Source: Verrucomicrobiales bacterium
Lineage (GTDB): Bacteria > Verrucomicrobiota > Verrucomicrobiia > Verrucomicrobiales > DEV007
NCBI GenBank assembly: GCA_007123695.1
Contig: SLGN01000587.1
Span: 1 to 6,068 of the forward strand
DNA length: 6,068 bases
Direction: 5' to 3'
Shown: piece by piece, positions 1 to 6,068 of the stretch
How positions within the stretch are numbered: position 1 is the stretch's first letter
Layout: each line of letters starts with the position of its first letter
Position numbers and translations under genes: made by a program
The notes under the pieces: generated by a model
The model's input: only the letters and a program-made list of their open reading frames with translations
Told to the model about the DNA's origin: nothing
The model's database searches: none

Positions 1-971
1 CCTTCGGAGGATGGCCCATCGACACACATCCCCCGGAAGGCGTTGACGCCCCCGAACTCCCGCCCTGCGAGCAGAACCACCTTCCTTGGCTCTACGACAT
101 CCCTCTGCGCTCCTGCGTGTCCGCCGGCCCCGGCAACCTCCTCTTCGCGGGCCGGAACATTTCCGCGACCCACGTCGCCTTTGCCACGACCCGCGTCATG
201 GCCACCTGCGCCGTCGTGGGGCAGGGAGTGGGAACGGCGGCGGCCTTCGCCCTGCGGGACGGAATCACTCCGGCGGACCTGACGCGCACCCCCGACCTGC
301 TGCACGCCGTGCGGCAACAGCTACTCCGCGACGACTGCTATCTCGTCGGCGCGACGAACGAGGATCCGGACGACCACGTCCTCCGCGCCGCCAGCATCGT
401 CGCCTCGAGCGAACAGCCCGGCGCCGGGGCGGCGCAGATCCGCAGCGGTCAAACGCGGTCCGTCCACGGCCCAGCGACAAAGCCGGACTCGCCCGCCCGA
501 GGAGACCTCCGCAAAGGATCGCTCGAGGCCGAAGTCTCCGGCGGACCCGGCCCCGAGGTTCCTTGCGCCCCGCCGGGCCGCGTCCGACCGGGGCTGCACC
601 GCTGGATGAGCGATCCGGCGAAAGGCCTTCCCGCCTCGCTCGAGATCGCGTGGGACGAGCCCGTTTCCCTCTCCGAGATCGTTCTCGTCTTCGACACAGG
701 ACAACATCGTCACCTTACCCTATCCCAAGCCGACGGTTACACCGCGACCATGCAATGGGGGCGGCCCCAGGCCGAAACGGTTCGATCCTATCGCGTCGAG
801 ACGAAGGCGAGCGAAGGCTGGCGCGAAATTGTCCGCGTCGAAGACAACTACCAACGGAGGCGGCAGCATCGGCTCGAGGAGCCCGTCGGAACGATCGCAA
901 TCCGCCTCACCGTTCTCGCCACGAACGGCATCGACCACGCCCGGATCTTCGAGGTCCGCGCCTACGCCTGA
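1..971 (+). CDS. FAD-dependent oxidoreductase with C-terminal galactose-binding-like domain (5' partial)
   Basis: The gene enters from the left edge. The first complete codon is at 3, and 322 residues are visible before the TGA at 969-971. The frame is open through the edge and the encoded residues before the GTG at 117 (GGWPIDTH, then LYDIPLRSCV) look like family sequence, so that GTG is internal. NLLFAGRNISATHVAFATTR (visible residues 45-64) and GQGVGTAAA (73-81) match the C-terminal FAD-contacting segment of FAD_oxidored (PF12831-type) proteins; the N-terminal Rossmann GxGxxG lies outside the window. A Pro/Gly-rich linker of roughly 50 residues (about 150-198) follows. The last 120 residues, with SLEIAWDEPVSLSEIVLVF near 212-230, resemble a discoidin/galactose-binding beta-sandwich. 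The substrate is unknown. Relatives are common in Planctomycetota and Verrucomicrobiota. The family call is fairly firm; the identity of the C-terminal domain is an inference from its beta-rich pattern. Confidence 0.82.
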   Translation, partial: FGGWPIDTHPPEGVDAPELPPCEQNHLPWLYDIPLRSCVSAGPGNLLFAGRNISATHVAFATTRVMATCAVVGQGVGTAAAFALRDGITPADLTRTPDLLHAVRQQLLRDDCYLVGATNEDPDDHVLRAASIVASSEQPGAGAAQIRSGQTRSVHGPATKPDSPARGDLRKGSLEAEVSGGPGPEVPCAPPGRVRPGLHRWMSDPAKGLPASLEIAWDEPVSLSEIVLVFDTGQHRHLTLSQADGYTATMQWGRPQAETVRSYRVETKASEGWREIVRVEDNYQRRRQHRLEEPVGTIAIRLTVLATNGIDHARIFEVRAYA

Positions 972-1056
972 GACATCCGCATCGGGTGCCCGCCCGCCAT
1001 GCCGTCGCAAGACAAGCCGCGTGGATTGTCACGTATATTGTCGGATCGCATGATTC

Positions 1057-1075
1057 GATCTTTGCCTCAAGGATC
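1057..1075 (+). terminator. hairpin between convergent genes, possible terminator
   Basis: The 19 bases can fold into an 8-bp stem (one G-U pair) with a CCT loop: GATCTTTG pairs with CAAGGATC. It lies 86 bases after the oxidoreductase stop in the convergent spacer. The G-U pair becomes an A-C mismatch on the other strand, so the fold favours a plus-strand transcript. There is no proper T-run after it (TTATGG), so a classical intrinsic terminator is not established. The rest of the 172-base spacer shows no gene. Confidence 0.33.
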
Positions 1076-1143
1076 TTATGGTCAAATTGATGTGGTCTCC
1101 GCGCTGGAGGGTGGGCTGCGCTGCCGGGAGAGGGAGGGAACCG

Positions 1144-2088
1144 CTAAGGGAGCATTCCATGCCGTCCGAGAAATTCTTCGGTCTGCTGCATCGCCACGGC
1201 GAAGAGGGCGAGGTCGAAGAGGAAGTAGCCGTGGCGGCCGTCCCGGTGGACTAGGAACTCGATCTCGTTGCCGGCGGCGAGCATGAGCTTGTGGAAGCGT
1301 TCAGCTCCCGCGAAGGGAGTCACGGTGTCGGCGGTCCCGTGGAGAAGCAGGGTGGGGGGAAGGCTGGGCTTGACTTGGTCCACCGGCGAGAGATCCCGCC
1401 ACCGTTCTCCGATCTTTTCCTGCCCGTAGCCTGCCGCCGAGGTGTCGATGACGGGATAGTAGAGAACGAGGAGGTCTGGACGGCAGGGGATCGCGTCGGG
1501 CTCGCCCCCGCCGGTCCCTTCGCGCTGCTCGTCGGTCCCCTCGATCCCGTCGAAGAGGGCTGTGCCTGCGGCGAGATGCCCGCCGGCGGAGCCTCCGGCG
1601 ACGACGATGCGGGCGGGGTCGATGCCGAGTTCGTCGGCGCGGGCGCGGAGGTAGCGCACCGCGGAACGCGCGTCCTTGACGCTGTCGAAGACGGTGGTGC
1701 CGAGTCGCTTGTCGAGCAGACGGTATTCCAGACTGATCCCCAGCATGCCGATGTCGGCGAAGTGCTTCGCGAAAGGGTAGAAGTAACGCGGCGTGCGGCT
1801 GGTCCAACCGCCTCCGTGGATCACGAGGTAGACCGGGCGCCGGTCCCCGGAGCGGTGGCCCTCGGGCTCGAAGAGGTGGAGCGTCAGCCGACGGTCGCCA
1901 AGCTCCTTGTAGACGAGCGTGCGGGTCGGTTCCATCTCGTCCGCGAGCCGGTCGAGGGGCCGGTCCTGCGCCGCGAGGGAGTCGGCGGCTAGCAGAAGGG
2001 CGGCGCAGCCGGAGATTCGGCAGGCCGACGGGCGCCTCGCGCTTGGAACGGGAAAGTCTTGGAAAAGCATCGAAAGCAAGGAGTGCAT
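1144..2088 (-). CDS. secreted alpha/beta-hydrolase esterase (BD-FAE / carboxylesterase-like)
   Basis: This encodes 314 residues and probably hydrolyses ester bonds, perhaps acetyl or other acyl groups on sugars, outside the cytoplasm. The alpha/beta-hydrolase signature is complete: HGGGW oxyanion-hole motif at 91-95, nucleophile elbow GGSAGG at 165-170 (Ser167), acid Asp254 in HGTADTVTPF, and catalytic His286 in DGRHGY. The N-terminus has a basic stretch (SARRPSACR) then a hydrophobic run (ISGCAALLLAADSLAAQ), which fits a signal peptide cleaved near residues 39-41. The frame stays open a further 95 codons upstream, but that stretch is not family-like and would run into the divergent gene. I therefore chose the ATG at 2088, with GGCGGA as a weak ribosome site; an ATG at 2070 is also possible but would shorten the leader. 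It converges with the oxidoreductase and diverges from the RelE-like gene. The substrate cannot be read from the sequence. Confidence 0.86.
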   Translation of the reverse strand: MHSLLSMLFQDFPVPSARRPSACRISGCAALLLAADSLAAQDRPLDRLADEMEPTRTLVYKELGDRRLTLHLFEPEGHRSGDRRPVYLVIHGGGWTSRTPRYFYPFAKHFADIGMLGISLEYRLLDKRLGTTVFDSVKDARSAVRYLRARADELGIDPARIVVAGGSAGGHLAAGTALFDGIEGTDEQREGTGGGEPDAIPCRPDLLVLYYPVIDTSAAGYGQEKIGERWRDLSPVDQVKPSLPPTLLLHGTADTVTPFAGAERFHKLMLAAGNEIEFLVHRDGRHGYFLFDLALFAVAMQQTEEFLGRHGMLP

Positions 2089-2233
2089 GGGATTCCGCCG
2101 AGAGAGTCTCCCATCGGACCGCCTCTCGTCAAGGGGCTGCGCGCGGGAAGGAGGGGGGCATGAGTCGTGGCGCGGAGACGGTCGTTCCATTTTCCTCTTG
2201 TCGAAGAACCCGCGCTGGCGAACACTTCTTGCC

Positions 2234-2614
2234 GTGTTCCAAGTCATCTTCAACGAAATCAGCGCTGCGGAAATTTCCCAGCTCCCGACTCTCGAGCAGC
2301 TCGAAGTGCTCAACGAGTTCCAAGTCCGCCCGGAGGATCTCACGGGGATCGAGGACAATCCTTCCGGCGCCAAGTTCGGACAGATCGAGCGCGACGGAAA
2401 GCGTCTCTACCGCTATCGGGCCAGCGACGTCCGCATCTACTTCGAGGTTTCCGAAGACCATCGATCCGTCATCGTCCACCGGGTTCTCAACAGGAACACG
2501 TTCCAGGATTTTCTCTACCGGGCGAACCTGCCCGTCGGCGACGACGAGGATCTCGCGCGGTCGAAGCAGTTCTGGGCGCTGATCGAAGAAGGCGAGCGCG
2601 CTCGCCGGGTCTGA
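2234..2614 (+). CDS. RelE/ParE-superfamily-like small protein, no antitoxin partner
   Basis: This encodes 126 residues from a GTG start. The middle has the RelE/ParE pattern: a helical N-terminal part, then KFGQIERDGKRLYRYRASDV (residues 47-66), IYFEV (68-72) and VIVHRVLNRNTF (79-90). This is the strand order and basic-residue spacing typical of these mRNA interferase or gyrase-toxin folds. Typical family members are about 90-100 residues; here an acidic/basic helical tail (about 97-126, ending EEGERARRV) is added. The frame is open further upstream, but the Arg/Ser-rich residues there look non-coding, whereas family-like sequence begins at FQVIFNEISAAE, so the GTG at 2234 is preferred. No good Shine-Dalgarno precedes it. 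No antitoxin-like gene adjoins: upstream is the divergent esterase, downstream the aminotransferase. Toxin activity is therefore doubtful, and it may be a conserved stand-alone protein of the same fold. Confidence 0.75.
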   Translation: MFQVIFNEISAAEISQLPTLEQLEVLNEFQVRPEDLTGIEDNPSGAKFGQIERDGKRLYRYRASDVRIYFEVSEDHRSVIVHRVLNRNTFQDFLYRANLPVGDDEDLARSKQFWALIEEGERARRV

Positions 2615-2683
2615 TTTCGGCGGTCGAGAAGACGGAGAGGGGTTGGCAGCGAGGATTCCGGAACAAACCGAACGAAGCAGGAA

Positions 2684-3880
2684 ATGGACGCGGACTTCAC
2701 CGAGGGAGTGGAAATCGAGAGGGTGGAAAACGACGAGACCTGGAGGCGTGCGGCCTTTCCCGCCTGCCGCAACGGCATCTTCTTCGCCCATGCCGCCGTT
2801 GCTCCGATTCCGCAGGTGGCGGTCGATGCGATGCTGGGGTTCAATGCCGCCTCCGCAACCGGCGAACTGGACTACGGCGAGGTCTTCCTGAAACGAATGG
2901 ACCGGGTCCGCGGCTCGGCGGCGCGTCTCTTCGGATGCGGCACCGACGAGGTCGCCCTGCTCGGGCCGACCAGCCTGGGCCTCAGCCTCGTGGCGAATGG
3001 CCTCGAGTGGAAGCCCGGCGACGAGGTCGTGGCCTACCTCGACGACTATCCGGCCAACGTGTATCCGTGGAAGCAGTTGGAGCGTCACGGAGTGCGGGTC
3101 GTCTACCTCCGGCCGGGCGAGCCGGGCGAAATCACGCCTGAGCTGGTGCGTGGCGCGATCTCCCCGCGGACGCGGCTTGTCGCCCTTGCTTCGTGCCACT
3201 TTCTCAGCGGCTACCGGCTCGACATCTCCGCGATCGGCGAGATCGCGAGAGAGGCGGGCGCGCTCTTCTGCCTCGACGCGATCCAGACGGCGGGCGCCTT
3301 TCCCACTCCGACAGAGCCTGTCGATTTCCTCTGTGCGGATTCCCACAAATGGATGCTGGGTCCGTCGGCTGCGGGCGTCTTCCGTGTCTCGCGCAGGCGT
3401 CAGGAGGAGTTGCGGCCGACTTTGCTAGGCGCGTGGAACGTCGTCTCGCCCAATTTTATCGCCGCCGATGCGATTCGCTTCGAGCCGGGGGCGAGGCGCT
3501 ACGAACCGGGCGTGTTGAACGCGACCGGTTTGCTGGGAATGGAGGCGTCGATCGATTTGCTCGTGGGCGTCGGGATCGAGCGCGTCGCCGAGCGGCTCCT
3601 CGATCTCAAGGCGCATCTCTGCGAAGGGCTCGATTCGCTCGGCCTGCGCGTCGTCGGTCCCCGCGCGGGCGCCGCCGCCTCGGGAATCACCTCGTGCCAC
3701 GATCCGGATCGGACGGGCCGGGTCGCCGAACTCCATGCCGGTCTCGCTGCGGCCGACATTTCCGCGAGCTTTCGCCACGACCGCATGGGCCGTCCCCACC
3801 TGCGCTTCAGCCCCCATTTCTACAACACCCACACCGAGATCGAGCGGCTTCTTCGCACTCTCCGCGCGATGGGAACTTGA
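2684..3880 (+). CDS. PLP-dependent aminotransferase class V family protein
   Basis: This encodes 398 residues, normal for fold-type I PLP enzymes. The cofactor site is clear: GPTSLGLSL (94-102) as the phosphate-binding turn, CLDAIQTAGAF (196-206) with Asp198 facing the pyridine nitrogen and Gln201, and ADSHKWMLGP (218-227) with Lys222 forming the Schiff base. The C-terminal HLRFSPHFYNTHTEIERLL (372-390) is the usual closing motif, and its Arg374 is a likely substrate-carboxylate ligand. The catalytic cysteine loop of SufS/CsdA-type cysteine desulfurases is absent; the corresponding region reads ASFRHDRMGRPHLRF. A desulfurase or selenocysteine lyase is thus unlikely, and a kynureninase- or epimerase-like or unknown activity is open. 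The ATG at 2684 has AGGA close upstream and family-like residues start by about 20. It sits 69 bases after the RelE-like gene, perhaps co-transcribed, and 119 bases before accB. The family is certain, the substrate unknown. Confidence 0.9.
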   Translation: MDADFTEGVEIERVENDETWRRAAFPACRNGIFFAHAAVAPIPQVAVDAMLGFNAASATGELDYGEVFLKRMDRVRGSAARLFGCGTDEVALLGPTSLGLSLVANGLEWKPGDEVVAYLDDYPANVYPWKQLERHGVRVVYLRPGEPGEITPELVRGAISPRTRLVALASCHFLSGYRLDISAIGEIAREAGALFCLDAIQTAGAFPTPTEPVDFLCADSHKWMLGPSAAGVFRVSRRRQEELRPTLLGAWNVVSPNFIAADAIRFEPGARRYEPGVLNATGLLGMEASIDLLVGVGIERVAERLLDLKAHLCEGLDSLGLRVVGPRAGAAASGITSCHDPDRTGRVAELHAGLAAADISASFRHDRMGRPHLRFSPHFYNTHTEIERLLRTLRAMGT

Positions 3881-3951
3881 CAAACCGCGACTAGGGGATT
3901 GCTTCCGCCCGGTTTTTTCGCTGGAATCCTGGCACGAATTGAGTCAGGATC

Positions 3952-3971
3952 GCGGAAGTTCCGCAACTTTT
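3952..3971 (+). promoter_or_regulatory. overlapping inverted repeats in the accB leader
   Basis: Two inverted repeats share bases. GCGGAA-G-TTCCGC (3952-3964) is a perfect palindrome around one central base. AAGTT-CCGC-AACTT (3956-3969) is a 5-bp stem with a four-base loop followed by TT and then C. Only one can form at a time as RNA. They lie 72 bases after the aminotransferase stop and about 30 bases before accB. They could be a protein operator, a weak terminator for the upstream gene, or chance; the sequence alone does not decide. Confidence 0.3.
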
Positions 3972-3983
3972 TCACACACAAAC

Positions 3984-3990
3984 GGGAGGA
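3984..3990 (+). promoter_or_regulatory. ribosome binding site of accB
   Basis: GGGAGGA stands nine bases before the GTG at 4000. It is the strongest start signal in this spacer and fixes the non-ATG start of accB. The encoded N-terminus (DFKEIKRIVELMD) matches the start of other biotin carboxyl carrier proteins. Confidence 0.75.
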
Positions 3991-3999
3991 CCGACCACA

Positions 4000-4488
4000 G
4001 TGGACTTCAAGGAAATCAAACGCATCGTCGAGCTCATGGACCAGCATGGGCTCTCCGTCTTCAAGCTCGAGCAAGAAGAGACCAAGCTGGAGCTGAAGAA
4101 GGGTGGGGACATCGACTCGAAAGCCATCCAAGGCCTTTTGGCCGCCGCGCAGAGTTCCGGTTTCCAAGGAAACTACGGCCCTGTCGCGCAAGTCGTCAGC
4201 GCAGGCGCTCCGGCGACACCGGCTCCCGAAGCCGGCCTGCCCGCGAACGTCAAGGAGATCACCTCGCCGATGGTGGGGACCTTCTACGCCGCCTCCGCCC
4301 CCGATGCCGACCCCTTCGTCAAGATCGGCGCGAAGATCGCCGCCGACAGCACCGTCTGCATCATCGAGGCGATGAAGGTCATGAACGAGATCAAGGCCGA
4401 AATCGGCGGCGAAGTCGTCGAGATCCTCGTCGAGAACGGTACGGCGGTCCAGTACGGCGAGCCCCTCTTCCGGGTCAAGACTTCCTGA
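4000..4488 (+). CDS. accB: acetyl-CoA carboxylase biotin carboxyl carrier protein
   Basis: AccB carries the covalently bound biotin that shuttles carboxylate from biotin carboxylase to the carboxyltransferase in the first step of fatty acid synthesis. The 162 residues are a normal length. Residues 1-35 are the N-terminal helical and strand segment (DFKEIKRIVELMDQHGLSVF), about 50-82 an Ala/Pro-rich flexible linker, and 86-162 the biotinyl domain. The biotinylation motif is EAMKVMN at 123-129, with Lys126 as the modified residue; E. coli has EAMKMMN. The segment SPMVGTFYAASAPDADPFVK (89-108) retains the 'thumb' loop typical of AccB from acetyl-CoA carboxylase, which distinguishes it from the biotinyl domains of decarboxylases or pyruvate carboxylase. 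The start is GTG, set by a good Shine-Dalgarno. It is followed after 69 bases by accC, the usual accBC pair, very probably one operon. Confidence 0.97.
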   Translation: MDFKEIKRIVELMDQHGLSVFKLEQEETKLELKKGGDIDSKAIQGLLAAAQSSGFQGNYGPVAQVVSAGAPATPAPEAGLPANVKEITSPMVGTFYAASAPDADPFVKIGAKIAADSTVCIIEAMKVMNEIKAEIGGEVVEILVENGTAVQYGEPLFRVKTS

Positions 4489-4557
4489 TCCCGCCCACCT
4501 CCACCCTGCCGCCGCGCCCCCCCTTCTCCGGGAGAGCGGCGAGAGAGAGTCCCCTCC

Positions 4558-5943
4558 ATGTTCAAGAACATTCTCGTAGCGAACCGCGGCGAAATCGCGC
4601 TGCGCGTCATCCGCGCCGCCAAGGAGCTCGGCGTTCGCACCACCGCGGTGTATTCCGAGGCCGACATCGACTCGATGCACGTTCAACTCGCCGACGACGC
4701 GATCTGCATCGGTCCGGCGAAGAGCGCCGAATCCTACCTCAACATGCAGGCGATCCTCTCGGCCGCCGAGATCGCCAACGTCGACGCGATTCACCCCGGC
4801 TACGGATTCCTCTCGGAGAATCCGCACTTCGCCGAGCTCTGCGGCAGCTGCAACGTCAAGTTCATCGGTCCCTCCGCCGAGGTCATCTCGCTGATGGGAG
4901 ACAAGAACCAGGCGCGTGCCACCGCGACGAAATACGGCGTGCCGGTCACCCCCGGTTCGGCCGGGATCGTTCAGACCGAGGAGGAGGCCGTCAGGATCGC
5001 CGAGGAGATCGGCTATCCCGTGATGATCAAGGCGACGGCCGGCGGCGGTGGCCGCGGGATGCGCCCCGCGCTCAACAAGGCCAGTTTCGTGAGTGCCTTC
5101 CACGCCGCGCGCGCCGAGGCCCAGGCCTGCTTCGGCTGCCCCGACGTCTACATCGAGCGGCTCGTGCAGAATCCCCACCACGTCGAATTCCAGGTCGTCG
5201 CCGACAGCCACGGAAACGTGAAGGAGCTGGGCGAGCGCGACTGCTCGATGCAGCGCCGCAACCAGAAGATCATCGAGGAGACGCCTTCGCCGCTGCTTTC
5301 TCCCGAGCTTCGGCGGCGCATGGCCGAAGCGACGGAGAAGCTGGTGAAAAACATCGGCTACGAGAACTGCGGCACCATCGAGTACCTCGTCGACGACCAG
5401 GAGAACTTCTACTTCATGGAGATGAACACCCGCATCCAAGTGGAGCATCCCATCACCGAGGAGGTGCGCGGCTGCGACCTCATCAAAGAGCAGATCCGAA
5501 TTGCCGCCGGCGCCCCTCTCTCCGAGCACGTCGTCGACAGCGTGCCGCGCGGCCATTCCATCGAATGCCGCATCAATGCCGAGGATCCCTACAACGGATT
5601 CGCTCCGAGCCCCGGCAAGATCAATCTCTTCTACGCGCCCGGCGGTCGTGGAGTGCGCGTCGATACCCATGTCTACAGCGGTTACGAAGTGCCTCCGCAC
5701 TACGACTCGATGATCGCCAAGCTCATCGTCACGGCGGCGACCCGCGAGATCGCCATCGCGCGGATGCTGCGCTCGTTGCGGGAGTTTGTCATCCGCGGCA
5801 TCAAGACGACGATTCCCTTTCAGGTCTCGATTCTTGAGAACAGCGCCTTCCGCAACGGCGACTACAACATCGGCTGGGTGCAGACCTTCCTCGACTCGCG
5901 GCCGGGTCCACCCGAACTGCCCCACTTCATGGCCGAGGACTGA
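4558..5943 (+). CDS. accC: acetyl-CoA carboxylase biotin carboxylase subunit
   Basis: AccC uses ATP and bicarbonate to carboxylate the biotin on AccB. The 461 residues slightly exceed the roughly 449 of the E. coli enzyme, mainly through a C-terminal tail (RPGPPELPHFMAED). The N-terminal domain opens with ILVANRGEIALRVIRAAKEL (5-24) and contains HPGYGFLSEN (79-88). The ATP-grasp domain has Lys116 (GDK), Lys158, the glycine loop AGGGGRGM (161-168), His208, Lys237, Glu275 and Glu288. The bicarbonate and biotin site is intact: EMNTRIQVEHP (288-298) with Asn290, Arg292, Gln294 and Glu296, plus Arg338 in ECRINAED. One deviation is Asn235 in QRRNQK, where E. coli has His. The protein ends after the biotin carboxylase C-terminal domain without a fused biotinyl domain, so it is a subunit and not a propionyl-CoA or pyruvate carboxylase alpha chain. 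The ATG at 4558 is preceded by a purine-rich GAGAGAG ribosome site. Confidence 0.97.
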   Translation: MFKNILVANRGEIALRVIRAAKELGVRTTAVYSEADIDSMHVQLADDAICIGPAKSAESYLNMQAILSAAEIANVDAIHPGYGFLSENPHFAELCGSCNVKFIGPSAEVISLMGDKNQARATATKYGVPVTPGSAGIVQTEEEAVRIAEEIGYPVMIKATAGGGGRGMRPALNKASFVSAFHAARAEAQACFGCPDVYIERLVQNPHHVEFQVVADSHGNVKELGERDCSMQRRNQKIIEETPSPLLSPELRRRMAEATEKLVKNIGYENCGTIEYLVDDQENFYFMEMNTRIQVEHPITEEVRGCDLIKEQIRIAAGAPLSEHVVDSVPRGHSIECRINAEDPYNGFAPSPGKINLFYAPGGRGVRVDTHVYSGYEVPPHYDSMIAKLIVTAATREIAIARMLRSLREFVIRGIKTTIPFQVSILENSAFRNGDYNIGWVQTFLDSRPGPPELPHFMAED

Positions 5944-6046
5944 ACCGGCGCGGTTGGCTGAGGATCCATTCTCCGCCGTCCCCTTTGGTCGTCGCGGGAA
6001 AAGTGGAGCTTGTCTCGCGTCTCCGACCGTGCGAAGCTTTGGAACC

Positions 6047-6068
6047 GTCCCTGTAGTTCAACGGATAG
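6047..6068 (+). tRNA. tRNA, 5' part only (possibly tRNA-Arg)
   Basis: The last 22 bases read as the start of a tRNA: a seven-base acceptor strand GTCCCTG (6047-6053), T8 and A9, D-stem strand GTTC (6056-6059), and a D-loop AACGGATA containing the GG pair and ending at the first base of the returning stem. The anticodon and 3' half lie beyond the window. The arrangement GTTCAACGGATAG recalls bacterial tRNA-Arg genes, but the identity is a guess. It begins 103 bases after accC; no clear promoter or terminator with a T-run is visible in that spacer. Confidence 0.8.

Noticed and set aside
1990..2010. Lipobox-like ISGC in the esterase leader
   Set aside because: The residues before the Cys are basic and polar (SARRPSACR), and the hydrophobic run follows the Cys, so a lipoprotein signal is unlikely.
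2127..2132. Minus-strand TTGACG as a promoter for the esterase
   Set aside because: No acceptable -10 hexamer stands at 16-18 bases, and the resulting leader would be very short.
2198..2226. TTGTCG with AACACT 17 bases later as a promoter giving a leaderless transcript at GTG 2234
   Set aside because: The -10 match is poor; the idea would fit the missing Shine-Dalgarno but the signal is not above chance.
2089..2373. Upstream extension of the esterase frame by 95 codons
   Set aside because: It would overlap the start of the divergent RelE-like gene, contains no family-like residues, and would bury the signal peptide inside the protein.
2129..3346. Open minus-strand frame of about 405 codons antisense to the RelE-like gene and the aminotransferase
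   Set aside because: It covers two well-supported plus-strand genes and shows no family motifs.
3735..5837. Open plus-strand frame of 700 codons overlapping accB and accC in another phase
   Set aside because: The product is extremely Arg/Pro-rich and crosses two genes and their spacers, which is the signature of a shadow frame.
3820..5925. Open minus-strand frame of about 700 codons antisense to accB and accC
   Set aside because: It lies exactly opposite two unambiguous genes, and its Asp/Gly/Val/Leu-rich product has no recognisable motif. Long antisense frames are expected in high-GC genes with few stops in the complementary frame.
5943..5955. Hairpin AACCG-GCG-CGGTT directly at the accC stop as a terminator
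   Set aside because: The stem has only five pairs and is followed by GGCTGAGG, not a T-run; it is too weak to call.

Overview
This is an ordinary-looking, high-GC bacterial chromosome segment with five protein genes, a partial sixth at the left edge, and the first bases of a tRNA at the right edge. I found no mobile element, CRISPR array or defence island. The gene families suggest the Planctomycetota-Verrucomicrobiota-Chlamydiota group, more likely Verrucomicrobiota. The hints are the FAD-dependent oxidoreductase with an appended sugar-binding-like domain, a secreted BD-FAE-type esterase, and the KATAGGGGRGM form of the biotin carboxylase glycine loop. This placement is an inference from remembered family distributions, not from a search.

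Layout: the left edge (1-971, +) is the C-terminal part of the FAD-dependent oxidoreductase. It converges on a secreted alpha/beta-hydrolase esterase (2088-1144, -), with a 172-base spacer that holds a hairpin. The esterase diverges from a small RelE/ParE-like protein (2234-2614, +), which is followed after 69 bases by a class V PLP-dependent aminotransferase-like enzyme (2684-3880, +). A 119-base spacer leads to accB (4000-4488, +) and accC (4558-5943, +). A tRNA, possibly tRNA-Arg, starts at 6047 and runs off the window.

Function: accB and accC form a unit. AccC carboxylates the biotin carried on AccB Lys126, the first half-reaction of acetyl-CoA carboxylase, which supplies malonyl-CoA for fatty acid synthesis. 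The carboxyltransferase genes accA and accD are not in the window. The other genes show no clear pathway link to accBC or to each other.

The points most worth a second look are the RelE-like protein, which has no antitoxin partner and carries a C-terminal extension; a strong ribosome binding site just upstream of it that points into the wrong frame; overlapping, mutually exclusive inverted repeats in front of accB; and an Asn at an active-site position of AccC where E. coli has His. No convincing undescribed system is visible.
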